DNA of 64,000 bases from contig BSBM01000964.1 of NCBI GenBank assembly GCA_027924585.1, positions 2,271,001 to 2,335,000 on the forward strand. Direction: 5' to 3'. Positions 47,305 through 59,301 of the stretch are shown piece after piece. Each line of letters starts with the position of its first letter. Within the stretch, counting starts at the first letter, position 1. The stretch is from Larix kaempferi (Eukaryota > Streptophyta > Pinopsida > Pinales > Pinaceae). The translations under genes were made by a program, and so were the position numbers. Under the pieces are notes generated by a model. The model was not told where the DNA came from, did no database searches, and was given only the letters and a program-made list of their open reading frames with translations.

Positions 47305-49000
47305 CTAAAATCAATTTAAATACACAGTCCTGACCACCCCCGATCACTCGCGGTGCATTTCACGCATCAGAAATGCGAATTTGAGCTTGGACGATGTGCC
47401 CTAGAGTATTGGAGGAGTTGGATTTCGTTGGAGGTGAGGAAAATTCACGGGTGGATTGTCATCTAATCAGGTAATTCATTCACCCATACCATTTATTTGT
47501 CAATTCTAAACCTAAATTACCGTTTTTCTATAGTTTAAAACAACCTAATTTTGTAATATTTATCAAATTGGAAATAACCCAAACTCTAATTAAATTCACA
47601 TCTCCCTCAACCAAGATGAGTGAATAATTACAATGAATCCCTTTTCAAGAACTCAAAAATTCCTAATGCAACCAAAAATCAGAAAAAATAGAACTCCTCC
47701 CTTTCTACAATGTATCCATCCACATGAAACCCAAACTTCCAACCCTCAAAGGCCATTTCCCCATGATACTAATTGAATAAGTTTCCTCGGAAATGGCCAT
47801 AACAAGATGAAATGCATGCACAAGCGTGAATAGAAAAAATGCATAAAAAATTAGTAACTTGGTTTCTCAAAATTTCATCACAATAATTTGTCCATGAACA
47901 TAATCAAAATTTCATCATAAGTGTATGTAGCTATACATTGCCTCTTACTTAAGCACCCTTAACTAAATGCCAAAACACATTAACAAAGTGCCTCTCGGGC
48001 CTTCCTTATCCACACCCTCGATCAATCTACTCAATGCTCAGGACCGTCGATTCAACTAAAAGACATGTCGAGTCTCTAAGCTCATCTACAGTCAATTGTA
48101 TTCCAGTCCACAATTTTCCCATTTTCCCATGTCACTTTTGGTTGGTTTCCATGTTTATAGAACAATGGAAATGGTGAACACCCATGAACTACCTAGAGTG
48201 TGTTGTGAGAGTGTTCCCAACCATGATCGAGTCAATGATATTTAGAGGATTGGTGGCAACCCCGTATCACCCCTTTTCTTGCCTCACATATCCTAATAGT
48301 CCCTCGCCCCTGTCATTTACATATCCAACAATCCTAATCTACACTCAGAAAGACCTGCGGCCCTGACCTAGTAACTACTCCTAGAAACCTATCCTAAAAC
48401 CCTTCTAACATTCTTACCTATCTCGACCCTTCTTTCCTTGGATGTTGTCCTAACCCTACATCTATCCTAAACTTTCATCCCTCTTAAAGACTGTGTTTAA
48501 GACATGGCTCTGAGTTTTACCACCTGACATACCCCCGGGCATGTTACCTTAACCATCTTTCTAAGCCTAACAAGTCATATCCTATTCTTACTTATTCATT
48601 AACTGAATGCAGTCACAGTCCTAGGACTGTGACATTTAAATTTAGTTGTTCTATCTCAACTTAATCTTCATCCTCCTAATCAACCATCTTGTCATATCAA
48701 TTGAACATATCATAATACTTGGATCATTAATAAATATACATGTGATAATTCTGAGATAACACTGTCATATTCCACTTGTGATATCTTATTAAGTTGACAT
48801 TGTTGTTATTGTCATTCTAGTCACAATCTCTAGTTGATTATTCAACATCTTAATCATTGATAGTCATCTCAAGTATATGTAATCATATTAGCAAGACAAA
48901 CTCATACATATCCATTTCATTCCATGCCACTTTGTCCTCCCCTCCAACCACATGGTGTAATATGTTGAAATCAATAAATTTAATGTTAGCTTATGAAGTT
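47305..49000. other. possible 5' exon and long first intron of the plus-strand gene
   Basis: A less AT-rich stretch (47320-47470) ends in CTAATCAG|GTAATTC, a plausible donor, while the main coding exon at 49455 begins after TTTTTTTATTGCAG. It could be an untranslated first exon followed by an intron of about 2 kb. The intron interior has only short frames. Confidence 0.4.
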
Positions 49001-49264
49001 GATAGAAATATTGTTTTCTGCAAGGGACATAAAGGCCAAAACATGTCAAAATAACACTCCTAAATTCTAAGAATTTTAAACCTAAGTTTGCATGGAAAAG
49101 TCACTAATGAGGGTTAAGAAGTGCCTTAAATTGATGGAAATATTGTTTTCTGCGAGGGACGTAAAGGCCAAAACATGTCAAAATAACACTCCTAAATTCT
49201 AAGAATTTTAAACCTAAGTTTGAATGGAAAAGTCACCAATGAGGGTTAAGAAGTGCCTTAAATT
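49001..49264. repeat. tandem duplication, 132-bp unit
   Basis: Copies 49001-49132 and 49133-49264 start GATRGAAATATTGTTTTCTG and end GTGCCTTAAAT. Only a few differences. It lies in the presumed first intron of the plus-strand gene. Confidence 0.92.
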
Positions 49265-49462
49265 CTAGAAAGAAGTTGAACGAAACTTACTTTTTAATTG
49301 TTAAATATTTAATTTTAAGTTTTAAATGTATATAAGTGAATGCCATTAAATTGCTTACTTGATTTTGATTTAATACATTTTCAATTTTGAAGAGACGTCA
49401 TTATATACCATGTATATGTTTCTAATTATTTTCGTATTGATTTTTTTATTGCAGTTGCGGCT

Positions 49463-51644
49463 ATGGACACAAATGTCAAGATACTGATTGAGATTTCCCG
49501 CTTGAGGAGCATTAGTGCAGCTTTTAGTGGCGGTGACAGGATTCGCCACTCACTTGCATCAAATTTGGATGCAATTGTTGACACCATTTCACAGTCTAGC
49601 AATGTACTATATCATATTACATCATATAGAGAAAGAAAAAGACAAGAATATGTTGATGGGCTAGACTACACTGCAATAAAAAAGTTGAAAATATCCAAAG
49701 AGATCTTATTTGCATTATTTAGGGACCCTTGGTTGGGGGAAATCCCAAATGAAAACAAGCCTCATATCTCTATTGAGTGGTGCAAATTTCAACCATTTGT
49801 TGATAACTGGATGGATAGATGGTACATGGTTTTTGATATGCCACCACATAACAATAGGGAAATTCCTCTGTATTTCCTTCGAAAGATGTATGAAGAGTTC
49901 GTGTTACATAAACACGTAAACTATTTTGATATCTTGCAGTTTCAGGGGATCGGTGGGGGGATGCCCCAAAATCGACCCAATGCGAGGCTTCGAGACCATG
50001 ATCTCCCTATCCCTGCACCTCGTAGGTAGTTTCCTGGGCCATATGTCCCACCTAGACCTCATGTTATTCCACAGACACGTGATGCGTTTTTGAGTTTGGC
50101 ACGGGCGGTTGTTCGCCATGGCATTATGGTTCAGCATATGGGTGAGGAAGGGACATCTGTCCCTGGTGTGGTACATACACTAGGTCGTCACCATGCAGGA
50201 CCATCGTCTAGTGCAGGACCATCCACTAGTGCAAGACCATCGGCACATCCCCAGCCTAGTATTGATCCTCACGAGTGCACATCGTGTGGTTGTCCTTGCT
50301 ATGGTCTTGCCTCAGATGTTGCCTTCAGTGGGTTTTTGAGTGAGGTATGTAGATGGTTAATTGTAATAAATTCTTCATTTATTTTCCTCTTTGTACACAT
50401 ATATATAGTTTGAGCTAATATATTAATTTAGTGAACTTGCAGTTGATGCTTTATGCCGATAGTGACGCCCTAGAGTCAGATGTTCCAGACTCTACAGGGG
50501 GGCATGAAATTCCATCCACTGATCCCGTCGTTGGTGGAGGGATTCATGATGCTACCTAGTTGGCATGCCCCTCTTATGTAGCACCCATTGCCGTATCTGA
50601 CACCGAGGTAAACATTTTAAAATTTCAGTTTTTTAATACTTGTTAATTTGTTAATTTCCACATACTTTACATGTTAGTTCACTAATGCTATATACGGTCT
50701 AATATTTACAATTATTAAACTTGCAGATGGAAGATCCTTCAATGGGGCAAGCCAATGTGGAGGTAGCATCCATGGTCGTATTGTTCGAGGAAACATCTGG
50801 GCTCTAGGTAAACAATTAAAAATGTCATTTTTTAAATACATGTCTGTTCGTTGAATCATGCATGTCTAACTACATGAACACTTGTTGGCTGTAGGCACCA
50901 ACTGAGACATTTGGACCATTTCCTGGATTTGTATCTCCTCCTAGGCCATTCATGAACAAGGGTTGTGTGTATGTGAGGTGGCCTACTCCTAACAAGACTC
51001 CAACTGCCCACGACCATGGGCTTACTGATACCATGGTAATGTATATCCTTCGATGATATTTGTTGGTTAACTTGAAATGCAGTGCATAAATCATTTTTGT
51101 TAATGTTTGAATTGCATGTTTACTGCATCAGGAACTAGAGCTGTCTGTTGAAAACCTTGCATCGATGGTTGATGCAGTAGTCAGTGCTGCATCTGCAATG
51201 GAAACTGGTCACACAGAATTATGTAACTATTTCAACATTATCTTTACACAGTTTATTATTGTTGTCTATTGTTTATTCATGCATGTCTAACTATTTCACC
51301 ATTTTGTGATTGTAGCCACCACCAGCAGGAGCAGTTCCTGGCCCCCTTGGTTCGAACATGGTTGCGACCATCCTAGATGTTCAACCAACAACTCCATTTG
51401 CTACACAAGGAATGCAATACCCTTTTCCACAGTCTCTCTTTGAGGTGAGATGTCCATTAGTGACCAAGTGTTTCATGCAATTTCCATGCACATGTTGATA
51501 ATTGTTGAGCTAATGTATTAGTACATAGTTAGTTGAATTTAACAATTGATATTTAATTTGTAGGGTCCAGAGATGCACACTGATCCTAGAGATGTGCCTA
51601 GAGGATCAACGTTGGGAAAGAACAAGAGAAAGCTTGAGTTTTGA
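49463..51644 (+). pseudogene. seven-exon gene of unknown family, left gene of the two-gene element
   Basis: Exons by splice signals and continuous phase 0: 49463-50344, 50443-50607, 50727-50807, 50895-51035, 51132-about 51222, 51316-51444, 51564-51644. Introns are about 90-120 bp with GT-AG ends. The protein would be about 520 residues. The first exon is folded-looking (WLGEIPNENKPH; EWCKFQPFVDNWMDRWYMV) and ends Pro/Ser-rich with a Cys-rich ECTSCGCPCYG. Later exons are Pro-rich and low-complexity, and the C-terminus is basic (GKNKRKLEF). TAG stops at 50027, 50557 and 50805 replace likely CAG codons, the last one at an exon edge. The exon 5 donor is irregular. I do not recognise the family. 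Its position opposite a transposase-like gene suggests an accessory protein of a transposon. Confidence 0.6.
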
Positions 51645-51654
51645 TGTGTCTTAT

Positions 51655-51880
51655 GGGATATATGTACATTTGGATACATGTACATGTGGCTTGGATAGTT
51701 TTGGATACATGTTGTTTTGGATACCTTTGGATATATATGTACTTTTGGATACATGTACATTGACTTCATTGTGCATTTACTTTTGGAGACATGTACATTG
51801 ACTTCATTGGATACATGTACTTTTGGATATATATGTACTTTTGGATACATGTACGTTTGGAGATACATTGACATTTCACT
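51655..51880. repeat. TTTTGGATACATGTAC minisatellite
   Basis: About a dozen variants of TTTTGGATACATGTAC with spacers, directly downstream of the plus-strand gene stop. It could fold into many small hairpins because TACATGTA is palindromic. Confidence 0.88.
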
Positions 51881-52010
51881 TATAAATGAATGATACATTT
51901 CACTTTGTATTTGTTCTTTGGTTTCCACATGTTCTTGTGTCAATCTATTATGTTGATTTGTGTGGATTATCTATTACTCATGAATGTGCTATGTCAAAAG
52001 AACAAACTAT

Positions 52011-52281
52011 TATATTTAAAGGTTTCAACGAACTCACTACATGCACACTAATTGGATATCTAATTAAAAATTGTGATTTTGGATGATGATTACAAGTTAA
52101 GTCAAAGTTCTTGCTCGTGCGATTTAATAAAACTAAGTGCAATACAATGTATTTCAAGGTTTCAATGAACTCACTCATGCACACTAATTGGATAGGTCTA
52201 ATTAAAATTTCTGAGTTTGGATGATTAAATTACAAGTTAAGTCAATGTTCAAGTGTAATTTAATAAAACTAAGTGCAATAC
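52011..52281. repeat. diverged tandem duplication, about 135-bp unit
   Basis: Two copies share TATTTMAAGGTTTCAAYGAA, GCACACTAATTGGATA and AATAAAACTAAGTGCAATACAA in the same order (from 52011 and from 52149). Confidence 0.85.
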
Positions 52282-52599
52282 AAGCTACACATTTCATGAA
52301 CCCCCAATATTTGATTGTACAATTAGATTCAACACTACATATGATTAACTACATACAAGTATTCAAAGCATCATTGGTGAAAGGAACAAACGTTACCTCG
52401 GGATTCAAGAAATAAAGTGCCTTCTACTCTTAACTAGAACCTAAATGTTAAATTCTTTATGTAAATGTTTTATGGTTAAATTTATGCATTGAACTAATGA
52501 TTATAATTGGTATAAATAATTTATCTAGATCAAGTATAAAAAATTTAACATGGTATAAGAGGTGAGCTGTCAAGAAGGAAATTATACAATCCTTAAAAA

Positions 52600-54084
52600 A
52601 TAGAAACCCTAGGAGGACCGAAAGTCACTAAGTGTTCCTGAACGACATTTTCATGCGACTTGCAACTTGACATAACTCGAAAACCAAAGGTCGGATCGAT
52701 GAACCATTGACTTCGTTGGTCTCTTGGCATGTAATTACCTGTAGGGGGCCCTTTCCCTCGTCTTCTCATGGCGCAGTGAATTCATTTCATAAACTAGGGT
52801 TTTGCTCAGTTTCCTTCAATGGAATCTCGCATTGGTGGGCAACTTTGCAAAACCCTCCACCGAGCCAGTGTTGGTAGTGTTCCCACGTCGGCATTTCCCA
52901 CACACAATTGCAGGAGTCAATGACATGCAATCTTGCTGCTCCGTTTTCTTTTTCGCTCCCGGACCGAAAGTCACCAAGTGTCCCTGAACGACATTTTCAT
53001 GCGACTTGCAGCTCGACATAACTCAGAAACCGGAGGTCAGATCAATGAACTGTCGACTCCATTGGTCTCCTAGCATGCGATTACTTATCACACTGCAAGA
53101 TACTCTTGGTCACTTCCAAGATGCAAGAGCCTTTGAACCACTTTTGAAAAATGAATGCTTACCAGATCCTTTTCATCCTCAAACTCCTCGGCAATGAATG
53201 GAATAGCTCAGCCTCGAATGAAATGCTTGCCAAATCCTTCTGAGCATGATCTCCTATCTTCTCTTCCCCAGCAGTATGGATACAATTTTAATTGAATTCC
53301 ATACCTAAGGATTGTATCATACTATGTTTCAATTCCTAAAGAGCCTAATATGGCCATGCTTTCTCATACTTAAGACAAAGATGGAAAACACAACTTCCAC
53401 ATCCATGCATCTATTTGGAACCACTTTGTTGAAGTATGTAGCCAATAAAAATGCAATGTAAAACGAAAAACCTCAGTAAATGACCCACAAAGCAAGAGAG
53501 TTTGAGTCATATTTGAATTTGCTGAAACCTAAAATGCATACTTATCACACTGCAAGATACTCTTGGTCACTACCAAGATGCAAGAGCCTCTGAACCACTT
53601 TTGAAAAACGAATGCTTACCAGATCTTGTAGGTCCATTTTGGAAACTAGGGTTTTGCTCAGTAAGGGAGTGTGCAATTTTTGCACATGAGGGTCAACTTT
53701 GAAAAATCATCCTCCGGGAACTTATGGCTAGCGTTCCCAACTGGAACCTTCCTAGACACATTTGCAGGACTCCCCAGAACCTCGTTTTGTTGTACGGTTG
53801 TCATTCTATGCCCTCGGTAGGTATACAACAGGTGTCCCTGAAGGCCTTTTGGATGTGAGACAGAATGAGCACAAGAATGGCGACCGTGGCTCGGATCGAC
53901 AAACCATCAATTCCGTTGGATTTAGGGCATCGGGATAGTGCTAGGGGTGCCCCTCTCCTCCAGTCCCATGGCCTATGTGTCATATTGTAGGTCCATTTTC
54001 GAAACTAGGGTTTTGCTCAGTAAGGGAGTGTGCAATTTTTGCACACGGGGTTCAACTTTGCAAAATCATCCACCGGGCACTTAT
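52600..54084. repeat. diverged satellite-like array with genic-looking motifs
   Basis: Blocks recur: a CCATTTTNGAAACTAGGGTTTTGCTCAGT block (52790, 53632, 53990), a GACCGAAAGTCACYAAGTGT block (52617, 52964), and a TTATCACACTGCAAGATACTC block (53085, 53541). The best-aligned monomers (53626 and 53985) are about 355 bp apart. It is GC-richer than the flanks. No frame is conserved between copies, so I do not call genes. Confidence 0.7.
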
Positions 54085-54305
54085 GGTGATGATGATGGTG
54101 ATGGTGATGATGATGAAGACATTGATGGTGATGGTGATGGTGATGGTGATGAAGATGGAGATGGTGATGGGATGGTGATGGTGATGGGATGGTGATGATG
54201 ATGATGATGGTGATGATGATGGAGACGTTGATGGTGATGGTGATGGAGATGGAGATGGAGATGTTGACGAGGAACCTAGAGATGACAATAATGATGAAGA
54301 TGTTG

Positions 54306-54336
<31 letters not shown>

Positions 54337-54635
54337 AGATGTTGATGATGATGGTGATGGTGATGGTGATGAAGATGATGATGATGAAGAAGATGATGAT
54401 GATGTAGATGTTGATGAGGAACCTAGAGATGACAATGATGATGAAGATGTTGATGATGATGATGATGGTGATGATGATGAAGATGTTGATGATGATGGTG
54501 ATGGTGGTGAATATGATGATGATGGAGATGTTGATGATGAACCTAGAGATGAAGATGATGATGATGATGATGATGATGAAGAAGATGATTATGGAGATGT
54601 TGATGATGAACCTAGATATGACAATGATGATGAAG
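54085..54635 (+). repeat. (GAT)n-rich minisatellite with higher-order repeats
   Basis: About 550 bp of GATGATGAT/GGTGAT with embedded GATGTTGATGAGGAACCTAG blocks (near 54260, 54408, 54529, 54600). Read in the GAT frame from about 54190 it encodes an acidic repeat peptide (units such as DVDEEPRDDNDDEDVDD) to a stop near 54666. It sits inside a copy of the flanking satellite, splitting GGGTTTTGCTCAGT from its usual left neighbour. Coding use is unproven. Confidence 0.9.
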
Positions 54636-55430
54636 GGTTTTGCTCAGTAAATTTATCAAGCTTTTGAGTTTCATGATAGTGGCACCATTATGGAGAGGGT
54701 GAAGAGACCTAGTGTTACTTGTAGGGAGATTAGGACATATTGGAGGAAGTATCTAAAGGGTACATAGGGTTTATTTGTAGGGTTTGGGTGAGGCTTAGGG
54801 TTAGAGTTATAGAAGGAAATTGAATTAGGTAATTTATCTAATGTACATTTTATATTAATGGTATGGCTTGGTCTAAGGTGGTGCTCTCAAATAGCTATTT
54901 CATTATGAAATATTTAACAAGACATGAATTAAATTTAATGTAAGTGTATTGTCAAATATAGTGAGCATTGAGCATGGGAAACCAAATCTATGAATATGTG
55001 TATTGTTAAATATAATTTTGTTGGGTGAAGCCAATAACCAACATAATCAACATAATATAAGAGTTTTTTGGGTTGGGGATAATCACCTTGTGTGTAGAGC
55101 TCTAGGAATCAATGGTTAATGGGTGTCTCCATCCACATAAACAATCCAGATTAGCTATCTAGGTATATTCATAAACTCGACATAATATTAGGGTTTATTG
55201 ATCATATGTAAAAAATGGCATATTCATAAACTTGACATACAAGAGAACTTTTGGCATATTTATAAAAAACATAAACGTAAATTTGGCATATCAAGAACAC
55301 AAAATTGACATATTCATAAACAACATACATGAGAAAATTGAGCATATATCAATATTCAATTACAAATAGTATAAATAGTATAGTATTAAAAGTATGTAAC
55401 ATACCTCATCATGCTAGATCCCACATATTA

Positions 55431-57739
55431 TCATACAACCAAGCCCTCCGGATAATCTCTTATACTGATGGTCTCCATTAGTCTCTTGTGCTCTGTATCC
55501 GGTAAGAAGTAGCATACCTTTGATGAATTTCGGCTAGGCATTGTTCGTACCTAGAGGTTTGTACCAATGATTAAGTTAGTAAAGTGACACACACTCGCAC
55601 CTAGTTTGTAATCCATGTAAACATATCCACCCTTCTTTCTTGCATTGTTGTCTTGTGTCAAGTATTCACCTTTAACAACCATAGACTTGATTAGGAAGTG
55701 GTTGTTTTCATCGTCAGTCATGGACATAATGAGGGTTTGATTTCCATCTATACAATGTGCCAACTAGTAATCACCATCCCATTTACTATCTTTTGAGGCA
55801 ACCACTGCTTATATGTGCCCTGCATAATATGATTGTAGGTATATGATCAAAATATTTTTCATGCGATACAAGGCCATTAATGTGCATTTGAAGACTACGT
55901 AAATAAACAAAAAAATGTTAAGGAAATACATCATACCAGGTTGTACAAGGTCTGAGACATGATCAAAATCTATAGAAATAGATGATTGGTCTTCTTCCAA
56001 CAGAGTTAACTCAACAATTGCACGATAATAAATTGGAAGTGATATGTGATCCCATCCATCAACCCAATCCAATGATTCACACCCATCCGAGTCACCATCA
56101 CAACAAGGTGGGAAAAAAAAGCGAGTTTTATGGTCCAAATTTCAAATACTGGGTTATCAGAGCTTCGAACCGAATGAAAGCCACGAGTCCCATGCACAGT
56201 CTTGCATTCCCATGCATGTGAATGATCTATGTCTACCACCTCCCATAAAAATATCTCCATATGTCTCTTTCTTGTGGATTCTACTCGCATAGCTGATTCC
56301 TCTCCCATTATTGACGTGCACCACCTGACTATAGATTGAGCATTTTGATAGTAGATTTTGTAGATACTTTCAATTCCTCTCTTCGTAGGGATGTTTTGAC
56401 ACATGCTTCGGCTCCATCATGCTCTCCTTTACCATGCCTAGTCTCAAAATAGTTCCACCTATGTGGCACTTTGTAGTTTTTATGCAATGAACAAAACCAT
56501 TGAAATATGCGTGTATTTTTGAACTGACCAGCACATCCATCAGACCAAATCCAGTGTCGATCCATCTGTATGTTCCTTCCCTTCAAGTGATCATAGAACA
56601 TGATGAAGCAATGGCGTACATAGTGGAAGTCGTGGCACCTATCATCACTTATGTAGAAGTGATATTCCTTCAGAATTTCTCTTTGGTCTTCATTTCTATT
56701 TGGTCCATGCCTATATGTCATATGGACCATCAAGGAAACCTGCTGAGAGTGATAATACTGACTTTGGAATTCATTTTGAGGTTGCAGAGTGTAGTTCTCA
56801 GCAAAATCAACAACTGCAAGTATAGTACCACAGGGAAATGTATCTCTGCATATTCTAAACTTCTCATCCTACCATCGTGCCAAGTGGACATGTTGAACAT
56901 ATTGATGTGTCTTTTCAATAATTTCCTTGATGAAGTCACTAACTTGTACCTGGTGACACAAAATGATCTCAATATCAGTTTTTTTTGTAAGTAAGGATTG
57001 AAATGTAACTGTTCAAACATAATTTTATAGATATAAATGCATACCTGAGATGTCACCAATTGCATTTTTTTGCTTTCTTTCCCTGGGACTATTTCATAGC
57101 TGATATATTTGAAAATTTTCATGTCTATAACCATTTTCCCAAATTCACTGTCTCCACTCTTGTGCACACATTGGCTCAATAATTCCATTCCAGCATAGTT
57201 GGAGCATGTTCCATCCAAACAAGATTTTGCATAGTATGTTTGCCCCTCAGGCCTATTGTACATGATGCTATGAATGAATTCTCTTGATGAAGTCGGTGGT
57301 ATTGTTAGGGAGAAATCCTGCACATGGTTAGTATGCAACACACGATGAATGTACAAAAATGTTTCATAGTAATATTCATATTCTATGTGTTATCTACAAC
57401 AACAAGTGTTACGAAGAGTATTTATTCTAACATACCATGGCTTACATTTCTCAAAAAAACTTTGCCCCAAGTTCAATTGTCTATGTTCATTCCTAAATTT
57501 CTCGTATAGTTCTGTCTGTGTTATATCAAGAAGATGCTTAGTATGTGGTTCATGATCCTTTGAACCCCTTCTCAGTTTTAGTACATCCTTCCGGTTTGAA
57601 GAAGGCGTTGTGTGATCATGCCAAAAACTCTGCACTAGTCCCTTTACTGCATCAACTAGCTTCATGTCACGACGTGGCAACCGACCAATAAAGGCCCAAA
57701 AATATGTTTGATCGGTTTTGTTAAGATGTTCTCTTCTAA
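55431..57739 (-). pseudogene. transposase-like gene, 3' two thirds (DDE-like core and C-terminal domain)
   Basis: Exons on the minus strand: 57739-57045, intron 57044-56950, exon 56949-55937, intron 55936-55805, exon 55804-55431. The first part has a Cys-rich segment (NTCCCR) and SCLDGTCSNYAG. The core has D in VVDFAENY, D in IWSDGCAGQF and HGKGEHDGAE, the spacing expected of an RNase H-fold transposase. The last exon (KWDGDY, GGYVYMDYKLGASVCHF) looks like a small beta-rich domain. Inactivating changes: TAA at about 57392, TAGs at 56871-56869, 55766-55764 and 55553-55551, and frameshifts near 56350 and in an A8 run near 56111-56118. From memory it resembles uncharacterised transposon proteins of invertebrates; the superfamily is not assigned. 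Confidence 0.65.
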
Positions 57740-57744
57740 TAGAA

Positions 57745-58147
57745 TGTTAGGAACCCATGTCAACCCTTCTATTTACTTTGTTAGTATATTGTTGTTGGAT
57801 GCATATGCTTTGTAAGTCGCCCCGTAGTATTTGTTGATCCATAGTTTGTATTATTGTTGTTGGATACATATGCTTTGTAAGTCATCCCATAGTAATTGTT
57901 GATCCATATTTTGTATTGGCCCATGGTTTGTATTGACACATGGTATTGACCCATGGTATTGGCACCTAGACTTAGTATATAAGTTTGTGTTGAGACCAAT
58001 GAAGGTACCGTGAAGTTATTTGTATTGAACTTGCTCAAAGGAGGTTGCCCCCTCGAAGTGGCTCGCGATCAATAAAAGTGATTATGAGCTCTGTTATTTT
58101 TGCTATCTCGTGTATTTTCATTAATTAATTGTTGCAGGTTCTTCACA
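57745..58147 (+). repeat. gypsy derivative 5' LTR
   Basis: 403 bp, TGTTAGGAACCC to GGTTCTTCACA. It has an internal 65-bp tandem (GTTGTTGGAYRCATATGCTT at 57791 and 57856). Confidence 0.95.
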
Positions 58148-58149
58148 TC

Positions 58150-58161
58150 TGGTATCAAAGC
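58150..58161 (+). other. primer-binding site
   Basis: TGGTATCAAAGC, two bases after the LTR; one mismatch from the initiator-Met tRNA site TGGTATCAGAGC. Confidence 0.85.
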
Positions 58162-58569
58162 ACTTTCTTGGGCTCGTTGGGTGAAATTTCTGCCAAATTT
58201 TTTTTTTCGCATCTGTCGCAGCTTCGGATCTGGGAATAATCCCTATCCGCTTAACTGTGGGAAGTACTTGGGCATAATCCCTACAACTCATTGTGAGGAG
58301 TACCACAGGAACCCCGAAGTAGCTAACCCATTGAGAGGACCTGCCAGCGAAAAGGGCAGCAACCCCTACCTGATTGACTAGTTCCCACCCATGAAGTAAA
58401 CCAAGAGCTGTCGTTTGTGGCAAAGCGGTTATCAGTTTTACCTGAGCTGTGGAGTGAGGGGTACTGCCCCAATACGCAAGCCGTCAGACAACATTAGTGG
58501 CCGAGTGGATCCCCTGAACTGATAGGAAGCCGCACATACCTGGGGTCCATATCTATTTTCAGCTAAACT

Positions 58570-58920
58570 GTTGCCGATCACTTCCGCACCGTTTCAAATC
58601 CATTCTGAGCCATTTCAGATCCATCCGTTTCATATCCATTATGAGCTGTTTCAGATCCATTTTGATAGTCGTTCCAGATCCAGCCGTTTCAGATCTATTC
58701 TGAAAGCCATTTCAGATCCAGCTGTTTTTTATCCATTCGACGTCATTTCAAATCCTTCTGTTGCCGATCCCTTCTGCACCGTTGCAGATCCATTCCTAAA
58801 AAAAAAAAAAAAAACTGTTTTTTTTGCCATATCTCCCTTGTTTTAACTCCGTTTCCCTTGAAAATTCATTTTTTCGCCATATCTCCTTTGTTTTAACTCC
58901 GTTTCCCTTGAAACTTCTTC
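58570..58920 (+). repeat. leader repeats of the gypsy derivative
   Basis: Degenerate repeats of CCGTTTCAGATCCATTCTGA (58570-58790), an A16 run (58799-58814), and a ~50-bp tandem (CCATATCTCCYTTGTTTTAA) at 58828 and 58879. All lie in the untranslated leader before gag. Confidence 0.8.
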
Positions 58921-59301
58921 GACACCCCTGCAATCCCATTTTGCATATTTCATTCCTAAATACCCTATCCCAAATTCTACTTCCCAAAGCTAGAAATCTC
59001 ACATTTGTTTATTTTTAGGGTTTGCCATAACTTTTTCAATTTTCACCCACTCACCTCCAAATTTTGCCACCGTGTTCATTCCCTATTTCTGCTTCTTTGT
59101 CCATTTTTGACAAATTTTCTCATTCTTTCACCCCGCTTCTGAAATCCCCATTTTTGGCTTCCCTGTCCATCAGCAAGTGTCCAAAACTTAGTCAAACCCC
59201 AATTACCCATCCAAGTGTTTCCCAAATCCAAATTTCCCTTTACTAAATAAGCTTTTGTTTGTGTTTTTCTATCCATTCCCCCCAAAAAAAACAAAAAAAT
59301 C

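Noticed and set aside
51539-51943. Open frame on the minus strand over the TTTTGGATACATGTAC repeats
   Set aside because: It is the complement of a minisatellite downstream of the plus-strand gene and shows no domain.
52802-53197. Short open frames in the 52.6-54.1 kb array
   Set aside because: Not conserved between repeat copies and interrupted differently in each, so unlikely to be coding.
54052-54435. Poly-Ser open frame on the minus strand
   Set aside because: It is the antisense reading of the (GAT)n minisatellite.
54189-54650. Met-rich open frames in the ATG phase of the (GAT)n block
   Set aside because: Phase artefacts of the trinucleotide repeat; if anything is coded it would be the acidic GAT phase.
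55982-56994. Plus-strand open frames at 55982-56221 and 56500-56994
   Set aside because: They are shadows of the minus-strand transposase-like exons, which carry the recognisable motifs and splice sites.
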